Counted from the stretch's first letter, positions 23,199 to 32,380 are shown. The stretch: DNA of 34,429 nucleotides from an uncultured Rhodospirillales bacterium (GCA_945957125.1 CAMFJT010000029.1:1-34429); one strand, 5' to 3'. The notes: generated by a model from the letters alone, not told the origin. Numbers and translations are program-made.

Positions 23199-24293
23199 TT
23201 ACGCCCGGAAGCGCGCGATCGCCTTCTCGTCGAACGCGAGGCCCAGTCCCGGCTTGGTCGGCAGGACGAGCTGGCCGTTCTCGATCGCCGGCGTCTCCTG
23301 ATAGAGGGCGACCATCCACGGCATGTACTCGACGGTCAGGCCGTTGGGGCAGGCGGCCACCATGTGCAGCAGCATCTCGGGCATGACATGGCTGACGACC
23401 GGCAGGTTGAACGCCTCGGCCATGCCGGCGACCTTCATCCATTGCGTGACGCCGCCGACCCGCGCGAGGTCGATCATCACGATGTCGACCGAATGTGCCT
23501 GGATCATCTGCCGGAACGGCGCGATGCCCCAGACATACTCGCCGCCGGCGATCGGCGTCCGAAGCGCGGCGGTCACCCGTGCCAGCCCTTGGAAGTCGTC
23601 GGCCGCCGTCACGTCCTCGAGCCAGAACAGGCCGACGCCTGCATCCTCGACGCGGCGGCCGATATCGATCGCCTGCTCGGGCCGCCAACGCTGGTTGATG
23701 TCGCACATCAGCTTGATGTCGGGGCCGATCACCTCGCGGATCACCGCCACCCGGCGCACCTCCTCGGCCGGCGTCGGATCGCCGGGCAGCGCCATCTGGG
23801 TCTTCATCTCGCGGAAGCCCTTCTTCAGGAGCGTCTCCGCCGCCTGCTGCGCCTGCTTGTCGGTGAGGCCGCGGCGCAGCGAACCGGAAGCGTAGGTCGG
23901 GACCCGATCGCGATGGCCGCCCAGGAGCTTCCAGAGCGGCTGGTCGAGCGCCTTGCCCTTGATGTCCCACAGCGCGGTATCGATCGCCGACAGCGCGAGC
24001 GTGAAGATGCCACCCGGCCCCGCATCGCCGCTATTGGCGCGCAGCTTGGCGACGATCGCCTCGATGCGCATCGGATCCTCGCCCACCGTCAGCGCCGCCA
24101 ATTCCTCGACCGCGGTATGCAGCGTGCGGCTCATCTTGCCGTACAGCGTGACGCCGATGCCCTCGACGCCGCTGTCGGTGCGCAGGCGAAGCGCAACCGC
24201 CGGACGGGTGCGGCCGGCCTCCTCCGGCATATTGGCCAGCGGATCGTCCTCCGGCACCCTGAGGGCGATCGCCTCGAAGCTCGCGATTTTCAT
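23199..24293 (-). CDS. mandelate racemase/muconate-lactonizing-type enolase superfamily enzyme
   Basis: A 364-residue enolase-superfamily enzyme. Metal ligands are Asp 198 (MCDINQRW), Glu 226 (WLEDV) and Glu 252 (GGEYVWG). Asp 275 (MIDLARVGG) and His 302 (VVSHVMPEM) form the expected His-Asp dyad. The KxK base motif is K-T-Q (164-166), so the second lysine is replaced by glutamine and only the His side can be the general base in the usual way. Dehydratase or epimerase action on a hydroxy acid is likely; the substrate is unknown. GGGAGGG precedes the ATG at 24293. Divergent from the acyl-CoA dehydrogenase. Confidence 0.9.
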   Translation of the reverse strand: MKIASFEAIALRVPEDDPLANMPEEAGRTRPAVALRLRTDSGVEGIGVTLYGKMSRTLHTAVEELAALTVGEDPMRIEAIVAKLRANSGDAGPGGIFTLALSAIDTALWDIKGKALDQPLWKLLGGHRDRVPTYASGSLRRGLTDKQAQQAAETLLKKGFREMKTQMALPGDPTPAEEVRRVAVIREVIGPDIKLMCDINQRWRPEQAIDIGRRVEDAGVGLFWLEDVTAADDFQGLARVTAALRTPIAGGEYVWGIAPFRQMIQAHSVDIVMIDLARVGGVTQWMKVAGMAEAFNLPVVSHVMPEMLLHMVAACPNGLTVEYMPWMVALYQETPAIENGQLVLPTKPGLGLAFDEKAIARFRA

Positions 24294-24403
24294 CGGATAT
24301 CCCTCCCTGCCGTCCGCGATCCGAAACCAGGCCGCGGCTGAATGACCGTTCACATTGGCACGGTTTTCGGCCAAAGTCCGCCGCAGCACAGAGGGAGAGC
24401 GGT

Positions 24404-25627
24404 ATGGATTTCGAATACTCGGATCGCACGAAGGAACTGCAGGAGAAGCTGCTCGAGTTCATGGACGACGTCATCTATCCGGCGGAGACCGTCTACGAGG
24501 AGCAGATGGAGAAGGCCAAGGATCGCTGGCAGCTCCCCCCGGTCCTCGAGGAGTGCAAGGCCGAGGCGAAGAAGCGCGGGCTCTGGAACATGTTCCTGCC
24601 GGCCGACCGCGACACCGGCGACACGCACGGCACGATGGGCCTGTCCAACCTGGAATATGCTCCGCTTTGCGAGATCCTCGGCCGTTCCTCGATCGCCTCG
24701 GAAGCGGTCAACTGCTCGGCGCCCGACACCGGCAACATGGAGGTGTTCGCGCGCTACGGCAGCCAGGAGCTCAAGGACAAGTGGCTGACGCCGCTGCTCA
24801 ATGGCGAGATTCGCTCCTGCTTCGCGATGACCGAGCCGGCGGTCGCTTCGTCCGATGCGCGCAACGTCGAGTGCCGCATCGAGAGCGACGGCAACGACTA
24901 CGTCATCAACGGCCGCAAGTGGTGGTCGTCGGGCATGGGCGATCCGCGCTGCAAGGTCATCATCCTGATGGGCAAGAGCGATCCCAGCGCGCCGGCCTAT
25001 CGCCAGCAGTCGATGATCGTCGTGCCGCGCGACACGCCCGGCATCAAGATCGTCAAGATGCTGCACGTGTTCGGCTATGACGACGCTCCGCACGGCCATG
25101 CCGAAGTGGTCTACGAGAACGTCCGCGTGCCGAAGGCGAACATCCTGCTCGGCGAGGGCCGCGGTTTCGAGATCGCCCAGGGCCGCCTCGGACCGGGCCG
25201 CATCCATCATTGCATGCGCGCGATCGGCGTCGCGGAGCGGGCGCTCGAGATGGCGATCAAGCGCGCCAAGAGCCGCGTCGCCTTCGGCCAGCGCATCTCG
25301 GAGATGGGCGTCACCAAGGCGCACGTCGCCGATATGCGCATGGAGATCGACATGGCTCGGCTGCTGGTCCTCAAGGCCGCCTGGGCGATGGACAAGTTCG
25401 GCAACAAGGAAGCCCGCCAGCAGATCGCGATGATCAAGGTCGCGGTGCCGAACATCACCTCGAAGGTGGTCGACCGCTGCCTGCAGATCCACGGTGCAGG
25501 CGGCGTCAGCCAGGTGTTCAAGCTCGCCAGCATGTACGCCCACCAGCGCACGCTGCGCCTCGCCGACGGTCCCGACGAGGTCCATCGCGACCAGGTCGGC
25601 CGGCTCGAGATCGCCAAGTACAACTGA
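24404..25627 (+). CDS. acyl-CoA dehydrogenase, ACAD10/11-like
   Basis: A 407-residue flavoprotein of the acyl-CoA dehydrogenase family. The FAD/substrate strand is '[22 protein letters not shown]', followed by '[24 protein letters not shown]', '[23 protein letters not shown]' and a C-terminal '[35 protein letters not shown]'. This pattern fits ACAD10/11, which act on long or 4-hydroxy acyl-CoAs. GGGAGAG lies about 5 bases before the ATG at 24404. A strong terminator follows, so it is monocistronic. It may share regulation with the divergent enolase-superfamily gene. Confidence 0.94.
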   Translation: MDFEYSDRTKELQEKLLEFMDDVIYPAETVYEEQMEKAKDRWQLPPVLEECKAEAKKRGLWNMFLPADRDTGDTHGTMGLSNLEYAPLCEILGRSSIASEAVNCSAPDTGNMEVFARYGSQELKDKWLTPLLNGEIRSCFAMTEPAVASSDARNVECRIESDGNDYVINGRKWWSSGMGDPRCKVIILMGKSDPSAPAYRQQSMIVVPRDTPGIKIVKMLHVFGYDDAPHGHAEVVYENVRVPKANILLGEGRGFEIAQGRLGPGRIHHCMRAIGVAERALEMAIKRAKSRVAFGQRISEMGVTKAHVADMRMEIDMARLLVLKAAWAMDKFGNKEARQQIAMIKVAVPNITSKVVDRCLQIHGAGGVSQVFKLASMYAHQRTLRLADGPDEVHRDQVGRLEIAKYN

Positions 25628-25650
25628 GTCCGCTCTTCCGGACCAAGCGC

Positions 25651-25684
25651 AAAGGCCACCCTGCGGGTGGCCTTTGTTGTTTCG
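25651..25684 (+). terminator. rho-independent terminator
   Basis: A perfect 11-bp stem (AAAGGCCACCC, 25651-25661, with 25665-25675), a TGC loop and a T-rich tail TTTGTTGTTT, 24 bases after the acyl-CoA dehydrogenase stop. The A/T ends could also serve the convergent Bug gene. Confidence 0.88.
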
Positions 25685-25707
25685 TCTCGACTCGACCTCG
25701 CCCGGCG

Positions 25708-26730
25708 CTATTCGGCCTTCACGCCGGTGTAGTCGATCATCTGCTTCCAGTAGGCCAGGTCCTCCTTCTGCCGCCGGGCGAATTCCGCCGGCGTCGAGCC
25801 GATCGGATCGAATCCGAGCGTCTTCCATTTTTCGAGCGACTCGGGATCCTTGAGTGCCCGATTGATGTCGGCCGACAGCTTCTCGACGATCGGCTTCGGT
25901 GTGCCCGCCGGCGCGAACATGCCGTACCAGCCGTCGACCACGAAATCCGCGAAGCCCGCCTCGATCATCGTCGGCAGGTCGGGCGCCGACGGAGAGCGCG
26001 TGGCACAGGTCTGCGCCAACGCCTTTACCCGGCCCGCACGCGCCTGCGGCAAGGCCGATGGTAGATTGTCGAACATGAAGGCGATGCGGCCGGCCATCAG
26101 ATCGGGCTGCGCCTGCGCGCTGCCGCGATACGGCACGAGGGTCGCCTTGACGCCGGCTCTCTTGACCAGCAGCTCGGCGGCAATGTGCTGGCTCGAGCCG
26201 GTCGCCGCCGCATAACCGACGCCATCCTGCCGGCCGATCCAGTCCACCAGTTCCCGTGCCGTCCCCGCCGGAATGCTGGTCGGGATCACCAGGGCCATGC
26301 ATGCCGTGCCCAAGAGCGTCAGAGCCTCGAAATCGGCGATCGGATCGTACGGCAGGCGCGGATAGAAGATCTTGTTGGAGCCGTTGGTGCTCTGCGTTCC
26401 GAGCTGGATGGTGTAGCCGTCCGGCGCCGCCTTGGCCGCAAGATCGGCGCCGATGGCGCCGGCCGCGCCGCCCTTGTTCTCGATCACGATCCCGGCCTTC
26501 CATACGTCGCCCAACCGCGCCGCCAGGATCCGCGACAACGTATCGGTCGGTCCGCCCGGAGGAAATGGCACGATCCAGCGGATCGGACGCGTGGGAAAGG
26601 CATCCTGGGCCGACACGGGCGTGAGAGAGGCGAGAAGGCCTCCCGCAGCGACGAGCCCCAACCCAAGCAGGCGGTTGGCCGATGCGCGGACGATCGCTGC
26701 GCCTTGGATGACGAAAGAGTTCCTGCCCAT
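25708..26730 (-). CDS. Bug/TctC-family solute-binding protein
   Basis: A second orphan Bug receptor, 340 residues, with a longer signal region (hydrophobic 'LLGLGLVAAGGLLASLTPVSAQ', cleavage near 43). The core shows 'FPTRPIRWIVPFPPGGPTDTLSRILAARL', 'VIENKGGAAGAIGADLAAKAAPDGYTIQLG' and 'VPYRGSAQAQPDLMAGRIAFMFD'. I used the ATG at 26730, the only ATG near the signal; it has no clear Shine-Dalgarno and the frame continues upstream into the antisense of tetR. Its ligand is unknown. Divergent from tetR; the 78-bp gap holds the TetR operator. Confidence 0.9.
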   Translation of the reverse strand: MGRNSFVIQGAAIVRASANRLLGLGLVAAGGLLASLTPVSAQDAFPTRPIRWIVPFPPGGPTDTLSRILAARLGDVWKAGIVIENKGGAAGAIGADLAAKAAPDGYTIQLGTQSTNGSNKIFYPRLPYDPIADFEALTLLGTACMALVIPTSIPAGTARELVDWIGRQDGVGYAAATGSSQHIAAELLVKRAGVKATLVPYRGSAQAQPDLMAGRIAFMFDNLPSALPQARAGRVKALAQTCATRSPSAPDLPTMIEAGFADFVVDGWYGMFAPAGTPKPIVEKLSADINRALKDPESLEKWKTLGFDPIGSTPAEFARRQKEDLAYWKQMIDYTGVKAE

Positions 26731-26757
26731 ACGCCAATTATCGACGGAACCGACGAA

Positions 26758-26786
26758 TTGTCTTGCGCCGGCCCTTGCCATAAACT
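26758..26786 (+). promoter_or_regulatory. candidate sigma-70 promoter of the tetR-efflux operon
   Basis: TTGTCT (26758-26763), a 17-bp spacer and TAAACT (26781-26786) match four of six bases in each consensus hexamer. The -10 runs into the TetR palindrome, which suits autorepression. Confidence 0.45.
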
Positions 26787-26802
26787 TACTGACCAGTAAG
26801 TT
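26783..26802. promoter_or_regulatory. TetR-type operator
   Basis: AACTTACTGACCAGTAAGTT is a perfect 9-bp inverted repeat around an AC centre, ending 6 bases before the tetR ATG. Palindromes of the form ACTGACCAGT are typical targets of TetR/AcrR repressors. It may also affect the divergent Bug gene. Confidence 0.8.
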
Positions 26803-26808
26803 ATTAAC

Positions 26809-27429
26809 ATGAAGCCCAAGAAGCAGCGACGCGCGCCAGCCGAGCGTCCAGGCGAAATCCTCGAGGCGGCGCTGGCGCTGTTCGTAGAAAAAGGCTTCGC
26901 CGCGACCCGGCTGGACGACGTGGCCGCGCGCGCGGGCCTGAGCAAGGCAGCGATCTATCTCTATTTCCAGGACAAGACGGCGCTCTTCCAGGGCGTCGTG
27001 CGCCGCGCCATTGGCGACAACCTTCTTACGGTCGAACGGCTCGCCAGGTCGCACGCCGGACCCGTCGCGATGCTGATACCGGTCATCCTGGATTTCATGG
27101 CGAGCCGGGTCGAGGACACGCCGATGGCGTCGATCGCCAAGGTCGTGATCGCCGAATCGCGCGCCTTCCCGGAAATCGGCCGCTTCTACCTCGATGAAGT
27201 GATCGGCCGCGGTATCCCGATCTTCGAGGGTCTGATCGCGCGCGGCATCGAAAGCGGCGAGTTCCGCCAGGTCGACCCGATGCTGACGGTCCGCTCGCTG
27301 ATCGGCCCGATGCTGCTCAGCATCATCTGGAAGACCGTGTTCGAACCGATCGGCGCGGAGAAGCTCGACGCGCGTGCACTCGCCCGCCACCACGCCGACC
27401 TGATGTTGCATGCGTTGAGGCCATCATGA
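26809..27429 (+). CDS. TetR/AcrR-family transcriptional regulator
   Basis: A 206-residue TetR repressor. The helix-turn-helix is near residues 35-58 ('LDDVAARAGLSKAAIYLYFQDKTALFQ'); the C-terminal ligand domain resembles regulators with 'FYLDEVIGRGIPIFEGLIARGIESGEFR'. It overlaps the HlyD gene as ATGA and is therefore the first gene of the efflux operon it probably represses, through the palindrome just upstream. Confidence 0.94.
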   Translation: MKPKKQRRAPAERPGEILEAALALFVEKGFAATRLDDVAARAGLSKAAIYLYFQDKTALFQGVVRRAIGDNLLTVERLARSHAGPVAMLIPVILDFMASRVEDTPMASIAKVVIAESRAFPEIGRFYLDEVIGRGIPIFEGLIARGIESGEFRQVDPMLTVRSLIGPMLLSIIWKTVFEPIGAEKLDARALARHHADLMLHALRPS

Positions 27430-28412
27430 AACGCATCGTGCCGCTTCTCGTGGTTGCAGCGCTCGCGGCCGCCGGATTCTACTGGCGCACTCCGCTGCTG
27501 TCGGCGCTCGGCTTCGGCGGCGAGGACGGCCGCTATCTCGGCTACATCGAGGGCGAGACCAGCCTGATCGCGCCGCCTGTGGCCGGCCGGCTGGTCGAGC
27601 GGCCAGTCAATCGCGGCGACCAGGTCAGGAAGGGCGATCGCCTCTTCGTCATCGACCCGGTGGTGGCCAAGGCGGAGGTGGCGCGCACGGAGGCGGCCCT
27701 GGCCGAGTCCCGCGCGCGCTACGAGAATCTGCTGAAGGGGAAGCGGCCGGAGGAGCAGGACGTCGTGCGCGCCCAGCGCCGGGAGAACGACGCTGCGCTC
27801 GCCCAAGCGGAGATCGAGTTCAAGCGCCAGACCGACTTGCTCGCCAAGGGCGTCGGAACGCGCAAGGACTACGAGCAGTCCGAATCGATGGCGCGCCAGC
27901 TCCGCTCGCGCGCCGCCTCCCTGGCGGCGCAGGAAAAGGTCGGCGACCTCGCCGCCCGTCCCGACGAGATCGCCGCCGCCCAGGCGCAGGTCGGACAGGA
28001 CGAAGCCAACCTCGCCCAGGCGCACAAGCGGCTCGACGACCTGATGCCCCTCGCGCCCGAGGACGGGCTGATCGAGAACACCTTCTTCAATGTCGGCGAA
28101 TGGGTGCCGGCGGGCACGCCGGTCGTCTCGCTGCTGCCGCCGTTTCGCGTGAAGCTGCGCTTCTACGTGCCGCAGGAGGACGTGGCGCATGCGAGGATGG
28201 GCATGCCGGTGAGCTTCACCTGCGACGGCTGCCCGGCCGATCTCAAGGCCAGCATCATCTATATTTCGCCGCGCGCGGAGTTCACCCCGCCGGTGATCTA
28301 TTCACAGACGGCCCGGTCCAAGCTCGTCTTCCTGATCGAGGCGCGGCCGGACGCGGCGCAGGAGAAGCTGGCGCCGGGCCTGCCCATCACCGTCGCGCCG
28401 TTCGCGCGGTGA
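27426..28412 (+). CDS. HlyD/YbhG-type membrane fusion protein
   Basis: A 328-residue periplasmic adaptor with one N-terminal membrane segment (about 4-20). The biotinyl-lipoyl-like half domain is 'IAPPVAGRLVERPVNRGDQVRKGDRLFVID', followed by a long Ala/Gln/Glu-rich helical hairpin (about 78-210) and a beta-barrel with 'FYVPQEDVAHARMGMPVSFTCDGC'. It should link the ABC-2 transporter encoded next to an outer-membrane channel, not present here. The CDGC pair near 260 is uncommon in the family. Confidence 0.93.
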   Translation: MKRIVPLLVVAALAAAGFYWRTPLLSALGFGGEDGRYLGYIEGETSLIAPPVAGRLVERPVNRGDQVRKGDRLFVIDPVVAKAEVARTEAALAESRARYENLLKGKRPEEQDVVRAQRRENDAALAQAEIEFKRQTDLLAKGVGTRKDYEQSESMARQLRSRAASLAAQEKVGDLAARPDEIAAAQAQVGQDEANLAQAHKRLDDLMPLAPEDGLIENTFFNVGEWVPAGTPVVSLLPPFRVKLRFYVPQEDVAHARMGMPVSFTCDGCPADLKASIIYISPRAEFTPPVIYSQTARSKLVFLIEARPDAAQEKLAPGLPITVAPFAR

Positions 28413-28425
28413 GAACGAGCAAGCC

Positions 28426-29349
28426 ATGCCGCTCGCGATAGACGTGCACGACCTGGTCAAACGCTACGGCACGCGCACGGTCGTGGACCGTGTCAGCCTC
28501 GCCATCGAGGAGGGTCGCGTGTGCGGCTTCCTCGGCCCTAACGGCTCGGGCAAGACGACGACCTTGCGCATGATCTGCGGCCTGCTGACGCCAGACGGCG
28601 GCGGCGGCACCTGTCTCGGCCACGACCTGGTACGGGAGCGCGACGCGATCAAGCGGCAGGCCGGCTACATGACCCAGCGCTTCGGTCTCTACGAGGACCT
28701 GACGATCCGCGAGAACCTCGAATTCGTCGGCCGCGTCTACGGGCTCGACCGGCTGAAACAGCGGGTCGATGGCTCGCTCGAGCGTCTGGGTCTCGCGACC
28801 CGCCAGAAGCAGCTCGCCGGTGCCCTGTCCGGCGGCTGGAAGCAGCGGCTGGCGCTGGCCGCCTGCGTGCTGCACGAACCCCGGCTGCTGCTGCTCGACG
28901 AGCCGACCGCCGGCGTCGACCCCAAGGCCCGCCGGGCGTTCTGGGACGAGATCCATACCTACGCCGCCGAGGGCATCACCGTGCTGGTCTCGACCCACTA
29001 CATGGACGAGGCCGAGCGCTGTCACGAGATCGCCTACATCGCCTATGGCGCGCTGATGGCACGCGGCACCGCCGACGAGGTGATCAAGGAGTCGGGCCTG
29101 GTGTCCTTCATCGCCACCGGCCCCGGCGCGGACCGCTTGGCGCCGAGGCTGCGCGATGCGCCGGGAGTCACGGCCGCCGCCGCCTTCGGCGCGACGCTGC
29201 ACGTCTCGGGCCCCGAGCGCGCGCCGCTGCTCGCGGCGATCGAACCGCTGCGCGCCGACGGCATCGAGTGGAAGGAGGCGGCACCGACGCTGGAGGACGT
29301 GTTCATCCATCTCATGGGGCAGGCGCAAGACAATGCGCCGGGCACATGA
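28426..29349 (+). CDS. ABC transporter ATP-binding protein, YbhF/CcmA type
   Basis: A 307-residue ATPase with Walker A GPNGSGKTT (37-45), signature LSGGWKQ (134-140), Walker B LLLLDEP (154-160) and the H-loop His 191 in STHYMDEAE. The 'GYMTQRFGLYEDLTIRENLEF' Q-loop region is typical of the drug-exporter DrrA/YbhF group. There is a single ATPase domain, so it works as a dimer with the permease encoded after it. It follows the adaptor by 13 bases; a palindromic element lies between it and the permease. Confidence 0.95.
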   Translation: MPLAIDVHDLVKRYGTRTVVDRVSLAIEEGRVCGFLGPNGSGKTTTLRMICGLLTPDGGGGTCLGHDLVRERDAIKRQAGYMTQRFGLYEDLTIRENLEFVGRVYGLDRLKQRVDGSLERLGLATRQKQLAGALSGGWKQRLALAACVLHEPRLLLLDEPTAGVDPKARRAFWDEIHTYAAEGITVLVSTHYMDEAERCHEIAYIAYGALMARGTADEVIKESGLVSFIATGPGADRLAPRLRDAPGVTAAAAFGATLHVSGPERAPLLAAIEPLRADGIEWKEAAPTLEDVFIHLMGQAQDNAPGT

Positions 29350-29356
29350 TTGCGCC

Positions 29357-29432
29357 GGGAGCGCGGCTCTCCAGAGTCGCTCATGGGATAGAGCAAGTCG
29401 AAAAAAGAGCGGCTCCGGAGAGCCGCGCTCCC
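29357..29432. repeat. palindromic intergenic element D
   Basis: GGGAGCGCGGCTCT (29357-29370) and its complement (29419-29432) are identical to the arms of element A at 12.75 kb, here separated by 48 bases. Inside is a further partial copy (GAGCGGCTC, 29407-29415, against GAGCCGCGCTC). It lies between the ABC ATPase and permease genes within one probable operon. Confidence 0.85.
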
Positions 29433-29506
29433 AGCAGGCCTGACTACTTCTCGACTCGACACGCTACCTCCGCGGCGTCACCGGGGAAAAGAGGAGGGTG
29501 TTCGAG

Positions 29507-30643
29507 ATGATCGGCGCGGGCTTCTGGCGCCGGCTGGGCGCCATCTTGGTCAAGGAGGTGCAGCAGCTCCGCCGCGACCGGCTGACCTTCGCCATGATGT
29601 TCGGCGTGCCAATCATGCAGCTGCTGCTGTTCGGCTACGCCATCGACACGGACCCGCACCACTTGCCGGCGGCGGTGATATCGGCCGACGACACGACGAT
29701 TACCCGCACGATCGTCTCGGCGCTGACCAGCACGGGGTACATGGACTTCACCCATCGGCCGGCCTCGGAGGAGGAAGCCAACGCACTGCTGCAGCGGGGC
29801 GAGGTCCAGTTCGTCGTGACCATACCGTCCGACTTCACCCGCCGGCTGGTGCGCGGTGAGCGCGCCCAGATCCTGATCGACGCCGACGCCACCGATCCGA
29901 TGGCCGCCGCCAACCCCTTGGCCTCGGCGCAGCCCGCCGTCGAGCAGGCGCTGCGCCGCGACCTGACCGGTCCCCTCGCCGGGCACAATCCAAAGCCCGG
30001 CGGCGTCGAGATCGTGCTGCAGCGCCGCTACAACCCCGAAGGCAAGGCGCGGCTCAACATCGTGCCCGGGCTGCTGGCGGTGATCCTCACCATGACCATG
30101 GTGATGATGACCGCGCTCGCCGTCACCCGCGAGCGCGAGCGCGGCACGATGGAGAACCTGCTTGCGATGCCGGTGCGGCCGATCGAGGTGATGATCGGCA
30201 AGATCGTGCCCTACATCGCCATCGGTTCGGTGCAGGTGACGGTGATCCTGCTGGTGTCGCGCGTGCTGTTCGATGTCGTGACCCAGGGCAGCATCGCCCT
30301 GCTCGGCCTCGGCACGGCGCTGTTCATCACGGTCAACCTCGCGATCGGCTTCACCATCTCGACCGTGACGCAGAACCAGCTCCAGGCGATGCAGGCCTCG
30401 GTCTTCATCCTGCTGCCCTCGATCCTGCTGTCGGGCTTCATGTTCCCGTTCCGCGGCATGCCGGTCTGGGCGCAATGGCTGGGCGAGGTGCTGCCCGCCA
30501 CGCATTTCATGCGCCTGGTGCGCGGCCTGATGCTCAAGGGCGCGGACCTCGCCGACGTGTCGGGCAACCTGCTCGCGCTGACCGCGATCCTGCTGGTCGT
30601 TTCGGCGCTGGCGATCAGCCGCTACAAGATGACACTCGACTGA
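29507..30643 (+). CDS. ABC-2 type permease
   Basis: A 378-residue ABC-2 permease: one N-terminal membrane segment (about 25-45), a periplasmic domain, and five membrane segments in the C-terminal half, with 'RERERGTMENLLAMPVRPIEVMIGKIVPY' and 'SGFMFPFRGMPVWAQWLGEVLPATHFMRLVRG', both ABC-2 hallmarks. I chose the ATG at 29507 because GGAGG (29493-29497) is 9 bases upstream; the in-frame GTG at 29498 abuts that motif. YbhFSR systems have two permeases; only one is present here, so a homodimer is likely. Confidence 0.94.
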   Translation: MIGAGFWRRLGAILVKEVQQLRRDRLTFAMMFGVPIMQLLLFGYAIDTDPHHLPAAVISADDTTITRTIVSALTSTGYMDFTHRPASEEEANALLQRGEVQFVVTIPSDFTRRLVRGERAQILIDADATDPMAAANPLASAQPAVEQALRRDLTGPLAGHNPKPGGVEIVLQRRYNPEGKARLNIVPGLLAVILTMTMVMMTALAVTRERERGTMENLLAMPVRPIEVMIGKIVPYIAIGSVQVTVILLVSRVLFDVVTQGSIALLGLGTALFITVNLAIGFTISTVTQNQLQAMQASVFILLPSILLSGFMFPFRGMPVWAQWLGEVLPATHFMRLVRGLMLKGADLADVSGNLLALTAILLVVSALAISRYKMTLD

Positions 30644-30698
30644 CCTGCGAAAGGCGCGCCTTGACCCCCGCCGCCGCGGCAGGCAAGCCCGTGACCCG

Positions 30699-31613
30699 AT
30701 GTCTGCGCCCGCGATCGACGCACCCGACGCGCTTTCCCGCCTGATCCCCTCGCGCGTGGCACGCGGCTTCACGGTCGCGGTGATCTCCGGCCTCTTCTTC
30801 ACCGGTCTCAACGCGTCGGTGAAGGAGCTCGCCGGCGAGATGCCGCCGCTGCTGGTCTCGTGGGGCCGCTGGATCGCCGGCCTGATGGTGATCATTCCGG
30901 TCATGATGTGGCAGAACGGCATCGCCGGCTTCGCCACGCGCAGCTTCAGGATGCACGCCTTCCGCGGTGTGTTCCACTTCGCGGGCTATGCGCTGTGGTA
31001 TGAGGCCGTCGTCTGGCTGCCGCTCGCGACCATGGCCGCGCTCGGCTTCACCGGACCGATCTTCGTGACCATCGGCGCCGTGCTGTTCCTGGGCGAGACG
31101 GTCCGCGCGCGCCGCTGGATCGCCGTGGCGATCGGCTTCCTCGGCATGCTGGTGATCGTGCGGCCGGGGATGGTCGCGCCCAACCCGGGCGTCTGGATGA
31201 TGCTGGGTGCAGTGCCGCTGATCGCCGGCTCCAACCTCGTCGCCAAGGCGGTATCGAGCCGCGATCCGCCCGGCCTTGTCGTCTTCTGGCAGAGTATCGT
31301 GGCCGCCGCCTGCTTCGCGCCCTTCGGCCTGTGGTTCTGGCAGACCCCGACCGGTCCCCAGCTCCTGCTGTTCGCGGCGGCCGGCGTGTTCGGCACGCTG
31401 GGCTATTTCTTCATCACCTGGTCGTACCGCCTGCTCGACATTTCCGCCCTGCAGCCGGTGAGCTTCATCGGCATCGTCTGGGCCGCCTTGATGGACGTGG
31501 CGGTCTGGGGCAAGACCTCTGATCTCTGGACGTTCGTCGGCGCGGCCATCATCGTGGCGGCCACGAGCTATATCGCCCATCGCGAAGCCGTTGCGGGAGG
31601 AAAGAAGAAATGA
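30699..31613 (+). CDS. EamA/DMT-superfamily transporter
   Basis: A 304-residue inner-membrane protein with about ten hydrophobic segments in two EamA repeats (first half ends near 'LVIVRPGMVAPNPGVWM', residues 150-166). DMT transporters export or import small metabolites; the substrate is unknown. 'FTGPIFVTIGAVLFLGETVRARRWIAVAIGFLGMLVIV' is the usual TM4-TM5 signature. The gene ends in an ATGA overlap with the SDR, so it heads a four-gene run. Confidence 0.92.
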   Translation: MSAPAIDAPDALSRLIPSRVARGFTVAVISGLFFTGLNASVKELAGEMPPLLVSWGRWIAGLMVIIPVMMWQNGIAGFATRSFRMHAFRGVFHFAGYALWYEAVVWLPLATMAALGFTGPIFVTIGAVLFLGETVRARRWIAVAIGFLGMLVIVRPGMVAPNPGVWMMLGAVPLIAGSNLVAKAVSSRDPPGLVVFWQSIVAAACFAPFGLWFWQTPTGPQLLLFAAAGVFGTLGYFFITWSYRLLDISALQPVSFIGIVWAALMDVAVWGKTSDLWTFVGAAIIVAATSYIAHREAVAGGKKK

Positions 31614-32380
31614 CCGATCGCCTGAAGGGCAAGGTCGCGCTGATCACCGGCGGCGCCTCGGGGCTGGGCGCCAACGCCGCCGAGCTGATGGTGCGCGAGG
31701 GCGCCAGCGTCGTGGTAGCCGACATCGCCGCCGACCGCGGCAAGGCGGTCGCCGACCGGCTGGGCCCTGCCGGCCACTTCGTACAGCTCGACGTCACCAG
31801 CGAGGACAACTGGAAGGCCGCGATCCGCGAGACGGTCGACAAGTTCGGCGCCCTGCACGTGCTGCTGAACTCGGCCGGCATCGGCCTCAGCAAGACGGTC
31901 GAGGACATCGAGCTGGCCGAATGGCGCCGGGTGCACGCGATCGACCTCGACGGCGTCTTCCTCGGCTGCAAGCACGGCGTTGCCGAGATCAAGAAGCACA
32001 CCGCGCGGCTGGGCGGCTCGGTCATCAACATCTCGTCGATCTCGGGCATCATCGCCGGCGCCAACATGGCGGCCTACAACTCGGCAAAGGCGGGCGTGCG
32101 GCTGCTCAGCAAGTCGGTGGCGCTGCATTGCGCCAAGTCGGGCTACAATATCCGCTGCAACTCGGTGCACCCGACCTTCATCGACACGCCGATCCTCGAC
32201 AAGTACCGCGACCGCTTCGGCCAGGAGCAGATGCAGCAGAAGCTCGGCCGCCAGGTCCCGATCGGCCGCCTCGGCCGGCCCGAGGAGGTCGGCTGGGCGC
32301 TGGTCTTTCTGGCCTCCGACGAATCGAGCTTCATGACCGGCTCGGAGGTCGTGATCGACGGCGGCATCTCGGCGATGTAG
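31610..32380 (+). CDS. short-chain dehydrogenase/reductase
   Basis: A 256-residue classical SDR. The NAD(P) motif TGGASGLG is at about 13-20, and an acidic Asp near 38 (VVVADI) favours NAD. NSAG is at 87-90, and the catalytic Ser 143, Tyr 156 and Lys 160 lie in 'NISSISG...YNSAK'. The C-terminal 'SEVVIDGGISAM' is the usual SDR end. It probably oxidises a hydroxyl of an alicyclic or acyl substrate in the short pathway formed with the next two genes; the substrate is not readable. Confidence 0.94.
   Translation: MTDRLKGKVALITGGASGLGANAAELMVREGASVVVADIAADRGKAVADRLGPAGHFVQLDVTSEDNWKAAIRETVDKFGALHVLLNSAGIGLSKTVEDIELAEWRRVHAIDLDGVFLGCKHGVAEIKKHTARLGGSVINISSISGIIAGANMAAYNSAKAGVRLLSKSVALHCAKSGYNIRCNSVHPTFIDTPILDKYRDRFGQEQMQQKLGRQVPIGRLGRPEEVGWALVFLASDESSFMTGSEVVIDGGISAM

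Noticed and set aside
24350-26737. Long leftward open frame across the acyl-CoA dehydrogenase and Bug genes
   Set aside because: Its composition is biased, with no domain, and it crosses two recognisable genes and a terminator.
29498-29506. GTG start for the ABC-2 permease
   Set aside because: It lies directly on the Shine-Dalgarno-like GGAGG; the ATG at 29507 has proper spacing.
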